Origin: Pseudomonas eucalypticola
GTDB lineage: Bacteria; Pseudomonadota; Gammaproteobacteria; Pseudomonadales; Pseudomonadaceae
Length of the DNA: 64,000 bases
Direction: 5' to 3'
Assembly: GCF_013374995.1 (NCBI RefSeq)
Contig: NZ_CP056030.1
Span: 6,108,501 to 6,172,500 of the forward strand
Positions within the stretch are counted from its first letter, which is position 1, and the number at the start of each line of letters is the position of its first letter. The notes below the pieces were generated by a model that saw only the letters and a list, made by a program, of their open reading frames with translations, did not search any database and was not told where the DNA came from. The position numbers and the translations under genes are program-made. Below are positions 46,464 through 55,027 of this stretch, piece by piece.

Positions 46464-47114
46464 TCAGAGGATGTTCAAGTCGGTGGGGTACAGCGAAATG
46501 CCGAGCGAGGCGCTGAGGCTGACGGTGCCCTCCTCGTCCTGTTCCACCGAGAACAGCAGGAATTCGCGGCGGTCGGTCAGCCCGGTATCACGGGCGTACA
46601 GCATGGCGCGGTGCTCGACCACGTAGGACTCGTTGGGGTTGACGACCCGTTCACGCAGGTCGGTCAGTTCGGTTTGCCCTGCCTCGGTGCCCCACTCGCG
46701 GGTGTATTGCACGCCGTCGAGGTCATAGGTCGGTAGGCCGATGTCACTGTTGGGGCCGGCCAGGCGCTGCAGCTCGCTGTTGCTGCTGATGGTGGCGTAG
46801 CGCAGGTAGTTGAACAGGATCACCGATTCGACCTGGCCATCGCGGTCACCCGTGGTGTGCACCTGCAGCCAGTAGTCCTCCTCGTCCATGTAATAGCGGT
46901 TCAACCACTGGGACTGGCCCAGGTCCACCGTGCCCACGCTGAAGATCTGCTGGGTGGGCGGAATGATCACCTTGCTGGCACCATCGAGCAGCAGCTTGAG
47001 GGTGCCGTCGAAGCTCACCGAGCGGCCCTGGGCCAGGCCCAGCGCGCCTTCCACCGCGGCCTGCGGCTTGCCGGCGGGTGCTTCCAGGCCCATGAACTGT
47101 TTGAACCAACCCAT
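46464..47114 (-). CDS. yjfK: DUF2491-family protein (YjfK)
   Basis: From the ATG at 47114 the 216-aa protein begins MGWFKQFMGLEAPAGKPQAA. WLNRYYMDEEDYWLQVHTTG and YVVEHRAMLYARDTGLTDRR are the clearest family blocks. No signal peptide or membrane helix is present, so it should act in the cytoplasm. The frame stays open upstream through the rhomboid gene, which is coincidental. No biochemical role is known. Confidence 0.85.
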   Translation of the reverse strand: MGWFKQFMGLEAPAGKPQAAVEGALGLAQGRSVSFDGTLKLLLDGASKVIIPPTQQIFSVGTVDLGQSQWLNRYYMDEEDYWLQVHTTGDRDGQVESVILFNYLRYATISSNSELQRLAGPNSDIGLPTYDLDGVQYTREWGTEAGQTELTDLRERVVNPNESYVVEHRAMLYARDTGLTDRREFLLFSVEQDEEGTVSLSASLGISLYPTDLNIL

Positions 47115-47116
47115 CT

Positions 47117-47665
47117 TCAGACTCCTTCTTCTTTGCGCAAAAGCACCCGTGCCGCCACAAACCCCGCCACCGCACCGGCGATATGGGATTCGAACGAAAC
47201 GCCATAGCGTGGCAGAAAACCGTAGACCAGCCCACCGTACAGCAGCATCGCGGCCGCGGCACACAAGAGATTGGCCCAACTGTGGTGGAACCAGGCACGG
47301 GCCACTACGTATACCCACAGGCCAAACACCCAGCCGCTGGCCCCTACATGGTAATAGCCACGGCCGAACAGCCATACCAACACGCCACCGACCACGATGA
47401 TCAGGCCGCTGGCGGCGAGGAACCGGCCGACACCGTCCTTGGCCACCAGCGTACCCAGCACGATGAACGGCACCAGGTTGCCCAGCAGGTGCCACAGCGA
47501 ACCATGCAGGAACGGTGCGCTGATGATACCCAGCAGGCCCTGGGCCGAACGCGGCAGCAGGCCGTAGGTGTTCAGGCTGTAACCGGAGAGCAGGTTGAGC
47601 GCCTGCACCACGCACATCACCCCGGCGAGCCAGAGTACGGGTTTGAAATCCTTGGCAGCGATCAC
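47117..47665 (-). CDS. Rhomboid-family intramembrane serine protease
   Basis: From a GTG start with AGGGAGAG just upstream, the protein has 182 aa. FLHGSLWHLLGNLVPFIVLG is the L1/TM2 block. The nucleophile is Ser110 in HVGASGWVFGLW and the catalytic His161 is in FESHIAGAVAGFVAA. Six helices are visible. The yjfK start follows after two bases, so it is part of the operon. E. coli yjf operons lack it as I remember; it may shed or activate a membrane partner such as the DUF350 protein. Confidence 0.88.
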   Translation of the reverse strand: MIAAKDFKPVLWLAGVMCVVQALNLLSGYSLNTYGLLPRSAQGLLGIISAPFLHGSLWHLLGNLVPFIVLGTLVAKDGVGRFLAASGLIIVVGGVLVWLFGRGYYHVGASGWVFGLWVYVVARAWFHHSWANLLCAAAAMLLYGGLVYGFLPRYGVSFESHIAGAVAGFVAARVLLRKEEGV

Positions 47666-47699
47666 TGCGCTCTCCCTGTGTTGCCATTCCCCCGCAGGG

Positions 47700-47718
47700 C
47701 CGGGCGACGATCGGGAAG
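47700..47718. repeat. Diverged REP-like unit inside the yjf operon
   Basis: CCGGGCGACGATCGGGAAG differs at two positions from the unit at 43386. It lies in the 124 bases between the yjfJ stop and the rhomboid start, the widest gap in the operon. Confidence 0.55.
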
Positions 47719-47789
47719 AAGGTGCCACGCTGCATCAGGGATGCATGCGGGCACTGTTCCCGGCGTCCGTCCGGTCCTGCAGAAGGACG

Positions 47790-48494
47790 TTACTGGCCGG
47801 CTTGCTGCTTGCGCAGGCGTTCCAGGATGGCGTCGGCGCTGCCGGTATCCGGGACGATGCCGGCTTCCTTGAGCTTGCGCTCCAGGTCATTGCCGGTTGA
47901 GGCCTCGGCCAGTTGGTCCTGGGCCTCGAGTTCGGCAGCGCGCTGCTCCTGCTTGGCCTGCAGGCGGTTCAGGGTGCCCACGGCGGTTTCCAGCTTGCCG
48001 TTGGCGCCGCCGCTGGCAATGGAAGCGCTGACCTGGGCCTTCTGCACGCTTTCACGCGCCTTGGCCACGTCTACCTGCTGGCGCAGGCTCTTGATGCGGG
48101 CCTCGGCCTTGGTGATGTCCTTGCGCATCTTCTCGACGTAACCGCCGAACTCCACGACCTGCTTGTGCTCAGCCTCACGCTCGTTGACCTGCACGGCGAT
48201 GGCCTCGGCCACTTCGTGGGCCAGATCATTGCGCTCGGCTTTCATCGCCGCCAGCGCCTTGCTTTCCAGGTCGCCGATGCGGGCGTCGTACTGGGCCACG
48301 CGGTCGGTGGCCAGCTTGTGCTTGGCCATGATGGTCACCAGTTCGCGCTTGGCGTTGGCCAGGGCAGTGTCGGCGTCACGGATTTCCTGGTCCAGGATGC
48401 GCAGGGCCTGCTGGTCGACGATGGACTCGCCCACCTCGCTGGCACCACCGCGCAGCGCCGTGAACAACTTGCTCCAGATGGATTGATTACTCAT
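47790..48494 (-). CDS. yjfJ: PspA/IM30-family protein (YjfJ)
   Basis: The 234-aa protein is a long coiled coil of the ESCRT-III-related PspA family, which coats damaged inner membrane. Typical text is LDQEIRDADTALANAKRELV, MKAERNDLAHEVAEAIAVQV and LETAVGTLNRLQAKQEQRAA. The N-terminal amphipathic start of PspA is shortened to SIWSKLFTALRGGASEVGES. It follows yjfI by four bases. Confidence 0.92.
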   Translation of the reverse strand: MSNQSIWSKLFTALRGGASEVGESIVDQQALRILDQEIRDADTALANAKRELVTIMAKHKLATDRVAQYDARIGDLESKALAAMKAERNDLAHEVAEAIAVQVNEREAEHKQVVEFGGYVEKMRKDITKAEARIKSLRQQVDVAKARESVQKAQVSASIASGGANGKLETAVGTLNRLQAKQEQRAAELEAQDQLAEASTGNDLERKLKEAGIVPDTGSADAILERLRKQQAGQ

Positions 48495-48498
48495 GTCG

Positions 48499-49167
48499 TT
48501 ACTCCTTGGCTTTCTTGAAGAAGCCTTCGAAGGCTTCGGCGGCGCGTTGCACGTTATCGACCAGGGTGAACACTTCGGTCACCACGTTGGTCAGGCTCGA
48601 ATTGGCGCTCAGGGCGCCAAACATGTTGTAGACGGTCTGCCCGTTGGGCATCACTTCCAGGCCGATGGACGACAGCGGGAACAGCTCGCGGCTGCGCAGC
48701 ACGGCGTCATTGAAGCGGGCCACATCCTTTATGGAGTCGACGTCCACCAGCACGGTGTCGACGATGATCTGCTCGCCCACCACGGCAATGTGAATCGGCA
48801 GGCCGCCGTACTCGTTCATTTCCAGCTTCAGGCTTTGCTCGGCCCCTTGCACCAGGGTCGGGGTGATTTCCTTCGACGCCACTTCATCCAGGGCCTGGAA
48901 GGCCTGGTGAAGGCGGTCGAGGGTCCATTTCTCCGCTGAGGTCATGTGTTCCTCCAACTTGAATGTGCCAGCCATCACAGGCTGGCGGAGCTGTTTTTCC
49001 ACTTGCTTGAGCAACCCGCGGTTCTCCGGGAGCACCCACGCCTCGTGTTTCACATACCCGGCATCGGCCAGCCCGGCTCGCATTTTCTTCATGTAGAAGC
49101 TGGAGGTTTTTTTCTCCGCAGGGGCCTTCTTTACCGTTGCCTTGTCGTTGCCAGCCTTGCTTGCCAT
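48499..49167 (-). CDS. yjfI: DUF2170-family protein (YjfI)
   Basis: The 222-aa protein has a basic N-terminal tail (residues 1-22, Lys/Ala-rich), then SSFYMKKMRAGLADAGYVKH, a short helix-turn-helix-like segment. The DUF2170 domain contains GLPIHIAVVGEQIIVDTVLV and FPLSSIGLEVMPNGQTVYNM. It is first in the operon. The basic tail and HTH-like text would fit a DNA-binding role, which is inference only. The end, AAEAFEGFFKKAKE, runs to four bases before yjfJ. Confidence 0.85.
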   Translation of the reverse strand: MASKAGNDKATVKKAPAEKKTSSFYMKKMRAGLADAGYVKHEAWVLPENRGLLKQVEKQLRQPVMAGTFKLEEHMTSAEKWTLDRLHQAFQALDEVASKEITPTLVQGAEQSLKLEMNEYGGLPIHIAVVGEQIIVDTVLVDVDSIKDVARFNDAVLRSRELFPLSSIGLEVMPNGQTVYNMFGALSANSSLTNVVTEVFTLVDNVQRAAEAFEGFFKKAKE

Positions 49168-49180
49168 CGGGTCGATTCCG

Positions 49181-49261
49181 TATCACATGTGATAAACATA
49201 CACCCTTTGCAGAAACCTGCAACACATCACGCGTGAGAAAATATTTCCGGAAAACGGAAAT
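49181..49261. promoter_or_regulatory. Cluster of four palindromes upstream of the yjf operon
   Basis: The 96 bases before yjfI hold TATCACATGTGATA (49181-49194), TTGCAG-4-CTGCAA (49207-49222), TCACGCGTGA (49227-49236) and ATTTCCG-5-CGGAAAT (49243-49261). The first and third share TCAC-N2-GTGA and are centred 44 bases apart, like two sites for one dimeric regulator. Confidence 0.6.
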
Positions 49262-49262
49262 G

Positions 49263-49296
49263 AAAAAACCCCGCCGGGCGCAAGCCCGGCGGGGTT
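49263..49296 (-). terminator. Rho-independent terminator after ssuF
   Basis: CCCCGCCGGGC, loop GCAA and GCCCGGCGGGG form an 11-bp stem at 49269-49294. On the minus strand it is followed by a U-run from six A at 49263-49268. It ends the ssuEADCBF transcript. Confidence 0.93.
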
Positions 49297-49315
49297 GAAC
49301 ATGACGCAGCCGTGG

Positions 49316-49531
49316 TTACAGCTTGGCGATCGACACTTCGGTGGATTTGACGAAGGCAATCACTTCACTGCCGATCACCAGTTCCAACTCACGCACCGAA
49401 CGGGTGGTGATCACCGAAGTAACGATGCCGGAAGCTGTCTGCACATCGATTTCCGACAGCACCGGGCCTTCGATGATTTCCTTGACGGTGCCCTTGAACT
49501 GGTTACGCACGTTGATCGCTTTGATAGTCAT
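49316..49531 (-). CDS. ssuF: Molybdopterin-binding (Mop/TOBE) protein SsuF
   Basis: The 71-aa protein is a single Mop/TOBE domain: MTIKAINVRNQFKGTVKEII then GPVLSEIDVQTASGIVTSVI and VIAFVKSTEVSIAKL. It follows ssuB by 32 bases, the position of ssuF in P. putida ssuEADCBF. In that organism ssuF is needed for growth on sulfonates or sulfate esters, though its exact role is unclear. Confidence 0.92.
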   Translation of the reverse strand: MTIKAINVRNQFKGTVKEIIEGPVLSEIDVQTASGIVTSVITTRSVRELELVIGSEVIAFVKSTEVSIAKL

Positions 49532-49563
49532 GAGGTTCTTCCTGTTCAAACGAGGGGTGTGAT

Positions 49564-50376
49564 TCAGAGTGCCCAGCGCAATTGCGTGGGCAACGGGGCC
49601 GTGGGTTCCGGCTCGGGCGGTGTGCCCGGCAGCGACAACACACGGTTGAGGACTTCGGTTTCCAGCGCCGCCAGGCGGTGCGAACCACGGGCCCGGGGAC
49701 GTGGCAGGTCGACAGTGAGGTCCAGGCCGATCTCGCCGTCTTCGATCAGAATGACCCGGTCGGCGACCGCAACCGCCTCGGCCACGTCATGGGTGACCAA
49801 CAGCACCGTGAAGCCATGCTGTTTCCACAGGCGTTCAATCAGTTGCTGCATTTCGATACGGGTCAGAGCATCCAGCGCGCCCAATGGCTCATCGAGCAAC
49901 AGCAGGCGCGGTTTGTGGATCAGCGCACGGGCCAGGGCCACACGTTGCTTCTGGCCCCCCGACAGGGCCGCCGGCCACTCGTTGGCGCGCTCGGCCAGGC
50001 CCACGGCTTCCAGCGCCTCCAGGGCCTTGGGCCGCCAGTTGCCCTTGAGGCCGAGACCCACGTTATCGATGACTTTTTTCCAGGGCAGCAGGCGCGCTTC
50101 CTGGAACATCAGGCGGGTGTCGTCCCGCGCCTCGCTCAAGGGCGCGGAGCCTGCCAGCAGTTGGCCGGCGCTGGGTTTATCCAGCCCTGCCAGCAAGCGC
50201 AGCAAGGTGCTCTTGCCGCAACCACTGCGGCCGACCACGGCCACGAATTGGCCCGCCGGAATGTGCAGGTCGATGTCCTTGAGCACCTGGCGGCTGCCAA
50301 AGCTCTTCTGCAGACGGTCCAGCGCCAGCGGAATGCCTTGCAGCAGGCGCGGCGGTTGTTGCTTCAGCGCGTTCAT
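49564..50376 (-). CDS. ssuB: Aliphatic sulfonate ABC transporter ATPase SsuB
   Basis: SsuB drives sulfonate import. The 270-aa protein has Walker [20 protein letters not shown], signature [15 protein letters not shown] and Walker [20 protein letters not shown], with [13 protein letters not shown] as the switch. The start MNALKQQPP overlaps the ssuC stop by four bases; a longer frame is inside ssuC. Confidence 0.95.
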   Translation of the reverse strand: MNALKQQPPRLLQGIPLALDRLQKSFGSRQVLKDIDLHIPAGQFVAVVGRSGCGKSTLLRLLAGLDKPSAGQLLAGSAPLSEARDDTRLMFQEARLLPWKKVIDNVGLGLKGNWRPKALEALEAVGLAERANEWPAALSGGQKQRVALARALIHKPRLLLLDEPLGALDALTRIEMQQLIERLWKQHGFTVLLVTHDVAEAVAVADRVILIEDGEIGLDLTVDLPRPRARGSHRLAALETEVLNRVLSLPGTPPEPEPTAPLPTQLRWAL

Positions 50377-51155
50377 GCCGCACCTCCCTTGGCAACCTGG
50401 TAAGCCGGGTGCCAGCGCAGCCACACACGTTCCAGGCCACGGGCGGCCAGGTCGGCCAGCTTGCCCAGCACGGCATAGAGAACGATGGCCAGCACCACCA
50501 CGTCGGTTTGCAGGAACTCACGGGCGTTCATGGCCAGGTAGCCGATGCCAGAGCTGGCGGAAATGGTTTCGGCGACGATCAGGGTCAGCCACATGAAACC
50601 CAGGGCAAAGCGCACACCTACCAGAATGGAAGGCAGTGCCCCCGGCAGGATCACCTGGCGGAACAGCGCGAAGCCGCTCAAGCCATAGCTGCGTGCCATT
50701 TCCACCAGAGCCGGGTCGACGTTGCGGATGCCATGGTAGGTATTCAGGTAGATCGGGAACAACGTGCCCAGCGCCACCAGAAAGATCTTCGCCGACTCAT
50801 CGATCCCGAACCACAGGATCACCAACGGGATCAACGCCAGGTGCGGCACGTTGCGGATCATCTGCATGGAGCTGTCGAGCAGGCGCTCGCCCCATGTCGA
50901 CAGGCCGACGACGAAGCCCAGCACCAGCCCCAGCGAGCCGCCGATGACGAAGCCCACGCCTGCACGCCAGCCACTGATGGCCAGGTGGGTCCAGATTTCG
51001 CCGCTGCGCACCAATTCGACACCGGCCGCTACGACCGCGCTGGGCGCGGGCAGAATGCGCGTGGACAGCCAGCCGGCGCTCACCGACAACTGCCATACCG
51101 CCAGCAACAACACCGGCAACGCCCAGGGCGCTAGCCTGTGAATAATTTTGTTCAT
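50373..51155 (-). CDS. ssuC: Aliphatic sulfonate ABC transporter permease SsuC
   Basis: SsuC forms the inner-membrane channel for sulfonates. The 260-aa protein has about six helices and the EAA-type loop [20 protein letters not shown] followed by [37 protein letters not shown] is the SsuC/TauC family block. It lies nine bases after ssuD. Confidence 0.95.
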   Translation of the reverse strand: MNKIIHRLAPWALPVLLLAVWQLSVSAGWLSTRILPAPSAVVAAGVELVRSGEIWTHLAISGWRAGVGFVIGGSLGLVLGFVVGLSTWGERLLDSSMQMIRNVPHLALIPLVILWFGIDESAKIFLVALGTLFPIYLNTYHGIRNVDPALVEMARSYGLSGFALFRQVILPGALPSILVGVRFALGFMWLTLIVAETISASSGIGYLAMNAREFLQTDVVVLAIVLYAVLGKLADLAARGLERVWLRWHPAYQVAKGGAA

Positions 51156-51164
51156 GACCAGCCC

Positions 51165-52313
51165 TCAGCTCTGGGACGCGGCTTTGGGCAGAATGTCGTT
51201 AGCGACCATCTCACCGAAAGGGCTCACGTAGTTGGCGCCTTGCGGCTGTTCAGGGCGTTGCACGTCCAGGTGTGGGAACAGCAGCTCGGCAACGCGGTAA
51301 GACTCTTCCAGGTGCGGGTAGCCCGAGAAGATGAAGGTATCGATCCCCAGGTCGGCGTACTCCTTGACCCGCGCGGCCACGGTCGGACCATCGCCCACCA
51401 GCGCCGTGCCGGCACCGCCGCGCACCAGGCCCACGCCTGCCCACAGGTTGGGGCTGACTTCCAGGTTGTCGCGGTTGCCACCATGCAGGGCCGCCATGCG
51501 TTGCTGGCCCACCGAGTCAAAGCGTGCCAGCGACGCCTGGGCGCGGGCGATGGTGTCATCGTCCAGGTGCGAGATCAGGCGGTCAGCCGCGGCCCAGGCC
51601 TCGGCGTTGGTTTCGCGCACGATCACGTGCAGACGGATGCCGAAACGCACGGTACGGCCCAGCTTGGCGGCCTTCTCCCGCACTTCGGCGATTTTCTCGG
51701 CCACGGCCGCAGGTGGCTCGCCCCAGGTCAAATACAACTCCACCTGCTCGGCAGCCAGGTCCTGGGCGGCTTCCGAGGAGCCGCCGAAATACAACGGTGG
51801 CCGTGGCTGCTGAACCGGTGGGTAGAGCAGCTTGGCGCCTTTGACTTTGATGTGTTCGCCGTCATAGTCGACGGTTTCGCCTTCCAGCACGCGGCGCCAG
51901 ATACGGGTGAATTCCACCGAGGCTTGATAGCGCTCCTCGTGGCTGAGGAACAGGCCGTCGCCGGACAACTCCTCAGGGTCGCCTCCGGTTACCAGGTTGA
52001 ACAGCGCGCGGCCACCGGACAGGCGGTCCAGGGTCGCGGCCTGGCGGGCCGCCACGGTAGGGGAAATGATGCCTGGGCGCAGGGCCACCAGGAATTTGAG
52101 CCGCTGGGTCACCGGAATCAGCGACGCTGCCACCAGCCAGGAATCCTCGCAGGAACGGCCCGTGGGGATCAGCACGCCACCGAACCCCAGGCGGTCGGCA
52201 GCCTGGGCGATCTGTTGCAAGTAGCCATGGTCCACGGCGCGGGCGCCTTCGGCGGTGCCAAGGTAATGACCGTCGCCGTGGGTGGGAAGAAACCAGAAAA
52301 TGTTAAGGCTCAT
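51165..52313 (-). CDS. ssuD: FMNH2-dependent alkanesulfonate monooxygenase SsuD
   Basis: SsuD cleaves alkanesulfonates to aldehyde and sulfite using FMNH2 from SsuE. The 382-aa luciferase-like protein has [60 protein letters not shown] and [20 protein letters not shown]. These are the usual SsuD blocks. It lies 58 bases after the ssuA stop. Confidence 0.96.
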   Translation of the reverse strand: MSLNIFWFLPTHGDGHYLGTAEGARAVDHGYLQQIAQAADRLGFGGVLIPTGRSCEDSWLVAASLIPVTQRLKFLVALRPGIISPTVAARQAATLDRLSGGRALFNLVTGGDPEELSGDGLFLSHEERYQASVEFTRIWRRVLEGETVDYDGEHIKVKGAKLLYPPVQQPRPPLYFGGSSEAAQDLAAEQVELYLTWGEPPAAVAEKIAEVREKAAKLGRTVRFGIRLHVIVRETNAEAWAAADRLISHLDDDTIARAQASLARFDSVGQQRMAALHGGNRDNLEVSPNLWAGVGLVRGGAGTALVGDGPTVAARVKEYADLGIDTFIFSGYPHLEESYRVAELLFPHLDVQRPEQPQGANYVSPFGEMVANDILPKAASQS

Positions 52314-52371
52314 TGGAGTTGTCTCCTAAGGGTGGCTAGGGCCGGTGCGGTGCACCGGCCCGCGGTACGAA

Positions 52372-53336
52372 TCACGGGGCGGTGGCGACCTTGGCCGGTG
52401 GCGTCCAGATCACATCCTTGATGCTCAGCGGTTTGGGAATCAGCTTGAGTTGGTAAAAAGCGTCGGCGATCTTCTGCTGGGCAGCGGCCACGTCAGGGGT
52501 GATGAACTCGGCGCCGAAGCCTTGGCGCTTGACCGAGGTCAGGGTGATGTCAGCCGGCAAGCCCAGCAGCGGCGCCACCTCTTTGGTCACCTGTTCGGGG
52601 TTGGATTTGGACCACTCGCCCACCGAGCGCACCTCGTCCACCAGGGTGGCGATCACGTCCGGGTGCTGCTGGGCGTACGGTTTGGTCGCCAGGTAGAACT
52701 GGTTGTTGTCCACCAGGCCTTTACCGTCACGCAGGGTACGCGCTTGCAGCTGCTGTTCGGCGGCCGCCTGGTAGGGGTCCCAGATGACCCAGGCGTCGAC
52801 GCTGCCACGCTCGAACGCAGCACGGGCGTCGGCCGGGGGCAGGTAGACGGTCTGGATGTCGGTGTATTTGAGGCCGGCGTCTTCCAGGGCACGCACCAGC
52901 AGGTAGTGCACGTTGGAGCCCTTGTTCAGCACCACTTTCTTGCCCTTGAGGTCGGCCACCGACTTGATCGGCGAATCCTTGGGCACCAGGATCGCTTCGC
53001 TGGTGGGGCCGGTGGCTCGTGGGCCACGTAGAGCAGGTCGGCGCCCGCGGCCTGGGCGAATACCGGTGGCGTCTCGCCGGTCACGCCGAAATCGATGGAG
53101 CCTACGTTGAGGCCTTCCAGCAACTGCGGCCCACCGGGAAATTCGGTCCATTGCACCTGCACGCCCTGGGCGGCCAGGCGCTTCTCCAGCGAACCGCGGG
53201 CCTTGAGCAGCACCAGGGTGCCGTACTTCTGGTAGCCGATGCGCAGGGTATCAGCCTGGGCCTGGGTAATGGCGCCGTACGACACAGCCGCAGCAAACAG
53301 AGCGACCAGCCCGCGACGCAAAAAGACTGTGCGCAT
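52372..53336 (-). pseudogene. ssuA: Aliphatic sulfonate-binding protein SsuA, interrupted by a frameshift
   Basis: The N-terminal part (from 53336) reads signal peptide plus DTLRIGYQKYGTLVLLKARG and TPPVFAQAAGADLLYVAHEP, then leaves frame. The family text resumes in another frame as TSEAILVPKDSPIKSVADLK and runs to 52372. Restoring one base in the run of four G at 53005-53008 joins them as HEPPAPTSEAILV and gives 321 aa, the normal length. Everything else looks intact. It may be a recent mutation or an assembly error. Confidence 0.85.
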
Positions 53337-53450
53337 AGCGCCGCTCCTTTGCTATTGGGTATATGGCTGCACCTGCTTGCCCGTTGGCGGGCGAGTAAGG
53401 CCAGTGAAATTGAATGTGCTACCTGTGGGAGCCGGTAAGCCAGCCCGCAC

Positions 53451-54044
53451 TTAAATGCTCCAGCGCGCGCTCAGCAATCTTTCGTTCAGCAGGTTCGGGT
53501 CCAAGGGCTGTGGCCGACGGCTCAGCGCGTAGTGGAACTCCTGAAGCGCATTTTCCAAACGTTGTTCCAGCGCTGGCGCCAGCTGCGCGGCGGCAGTGCC
53601 CTCCCCGTAGGCGATCTGGCTGTCGTCAGCAAAGATCCCCTGCAGCATTTCCTGGGCCTTGAGCGCCGCCAGTACCGGCTTGAGCGCGTAATCCACCGCG
53701 AGCATGTGGGCGATGCTGCCGCCCGTGGCGATGGGCAGTACCACCTTGTTGGCCAGGGCCCGCTCGGGCAGCAGGTCCAGCAGGGTTTTCAGCGCACCCG
53801 AGAACGACGCTTTGTACACCGGCGTAGCCACGATCAGGCCATCGGCTTTCTGCACCAGTTCCAGGAAGTCCAGCACCTTGGGGCTATCGAAGCGAGCGTG
53901 CAGCAGGTCCTCGGCGGCGAAGTCGCGCACCTGGAAGGTCACTACTTCAACACCATGGCGTTGCAGCCACTGACGGGTCCGTTCAAGCAATACACCGGAA
54001 CGCGAGCGCACACTGGGACTGCCACCGAGAGATACAACCAGCAT
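53451..54044 (-). CDS. ssuE: NAD(P)H-dependent FMN reductase SsuE
   Basis: SsuE supplies FMNH2 to SsuD. The 197-aa flavodoxin-fold protein starts [20 protein letters not shown], the FMN phosphate loop. [20 protein letters not shown] and [20 protein letters not shown] are family blocks. It is the first gene of the ssu operon. The 184 bases before it are very AT-rich and hold the lsfA terminator at the far end. Confidence 0.95.
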   Translation of the reverse strand: MLVVSLGGSPSVRSRSGVLLERTRQWLQRHGVEVVTFQVRDFAAEDLLHARFDSPKVLDFLELVQKADGLIVATPVYKASFSGALKTLLDLLPERALANKVVLPIATGGSIAHMLAVDYALKPVLAALKAQEMLQGIFADDSQIAYGEGTAAAQLAPALEQRLENALQEFHYALSRRPQPLDPNLLNERLLSARWSI

Positions 54045-54178
54045 GGGTTACGCTTCCTTTAACCGTCCAAAAGGCCTCGCGGTCGGCGAGATGGGAGTGA
54101 CCATAACAGGCCTTTTATATATCCATAAATCATATTTTTTCATTTGGTTATTCGTTAATTGAATATGATTATTTGGAC

Positions 54179-54204
54179 AAAAAAAGAGCCGTCATGAACG
54201 GCTC
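54179..54204 (-). terminator. Rho-independent terminator after lsfA
   Basis: On the minus strand GAGCCGT, a five-base loop and ACGGCTC are followed by seven U. It starts 25 bases past the lsfA stop. Confidence 0.92.
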
Positions 54205-54228
54205 GAAACCCTGTCGTGGGAGGATGAA

Positions 54229-54867
54229 TCAGCGGTTGGGCTGCGGGGTCAGGCGCAGGTAGGGCTTCACTGCGCGATAACCCTTGGGAAAGCGTTGCTT
54301 GATCTCTTCCTCGTCCTTGAGCGAGGGCACGATCACTACCTCGTCACCGTCCTGCCAGTTGGCCGGGGTGGCCACCTTGTGGCTGTCGGTGAGTTGCAGC
54401 GAATCGATTACCCGCAGGATTTCGTGGAAGTTGCGGCCGGTGCTGGCCGGGTAAGTAATGGTCAGGCGCACTTTCTTGTTCGGGTCGATCACGAACAGCG
54501 AGCGCACCGTCAGGGTGTCGTTGGCGTTGGGGTGGATGAGATCGTAAAGGTCGGCGACCTTGCGGTCGGCATCGGCCAGGATCGGGAAGTTGACGATGGT
54601 GTTCTGGGTTTCGTTGATGTCCTCGATCCACTTGTGGTGCGAGTCCACCGGGTCTACCGACAGGGCGATGGCCTTGACATTGCGCTTGGCGAATTCGTCC
54701 TTGAGCTTGGCGGTAAAGCCCAGTTCGGTGGTGCACACCGGGGTGAAGTCGGCGGGGTGGGAGAACAGCACGCCCCAGCTGTTGCCCAGCCATTCGTGGA
54801 AGCGGATCTTGCCGGCGCTGGAATCCTGTTCGAAGTCGGGGGCGATATCGCCCAGGCGGATGCTCAT
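54229..54867 (-). CDS. lsfA: 1-Cys peroxiredoxin LsfA
   Basis: LsfA reduces peroxides and is known in P. putida as a sulfate-starvation-induced protein. The 212-aa Prx6-type protein has its single Cys at position 45 in HPADFTPVCTTELG; no resolving Cys exists. SVDPVDSHHKWIEDINE and FVIDPNKKVRLTITYPASTG are Prx6 blocks. The start MSIRLGD is used; an upstream in-frame Met lacks family text. It sits between the porin and ssuE. Confidence 0.95.
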   Translation of the reverse strand: MSIRLGDIAPDFEQDSSAGKIRFHEWLGNSWGVLFSHPADFTPVCTTELGFTAKLKDEFAKRNVKAIALSVDPVDSHHKWIEDINETQNTIVNFPILADADRKVADLYDLIHPNANDTLTVRSLFVIDPNKKVRLTITYPASTGRNFHEILRVIDSLQLTDSHKVATPANWQDGDEVVIVPSLKDEEEIKQRFPKGYRAVKPYLRLTPQPNR

Positions 54868-54935
54868 GTGTGCTTGCTCCTTCAAGGGTGCGTTTATGGG
54901 TTCCACTGTGCACTCAGCGTAGACCAAATAAAAAG

Positions 54936-54953
54936 AATAAATATCGATTTATT
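54936..54953. promoter_or_regulatory. Inverted repeat upstream of lsfA
   Basis: AATAAAT-ATCG-ATTTATT is a perfect 7-bp inverted repeat, 69 bases before the lsfA start in an AT-rich promoter region. It is a possible operator or part of a CysB-type site. Confidence 0.45.
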
Positions 54954-54989
54954 AAGCACTGAAAGGAATAAGCTATTTCGGGCAAAACA

Positions 54990-55011
54990 AAGCCCGCCAA
55001 AGGGCGGGCTT
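54990..55011 (-). terminator. Rho-independent terminator after the porin gene
   Basis: On the minus strand AAGCCCGCC, loop CTTT and GGCGGGCTT form a 9-bp stem followed by TGTTTT. It separates the porin from lsfA. Confidence 0.88.
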
Positions 55012-55027
55012 CACTTTTAAGCCAGGC

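Noticed and set aside
46464..47735. A single 423-codon fusion of the rhomboid region and YjfK
   Set aside because: The upstream part is the wrong frame of the rhomboid gene; the YjfK family text begins at 47114.
52372..53151. SsuA with an alternative N-terminus as a complete gene
   Set aside because: The start lies in a frame lacking signal peptide and N-lobe, while these are present in the other frame of the same region.
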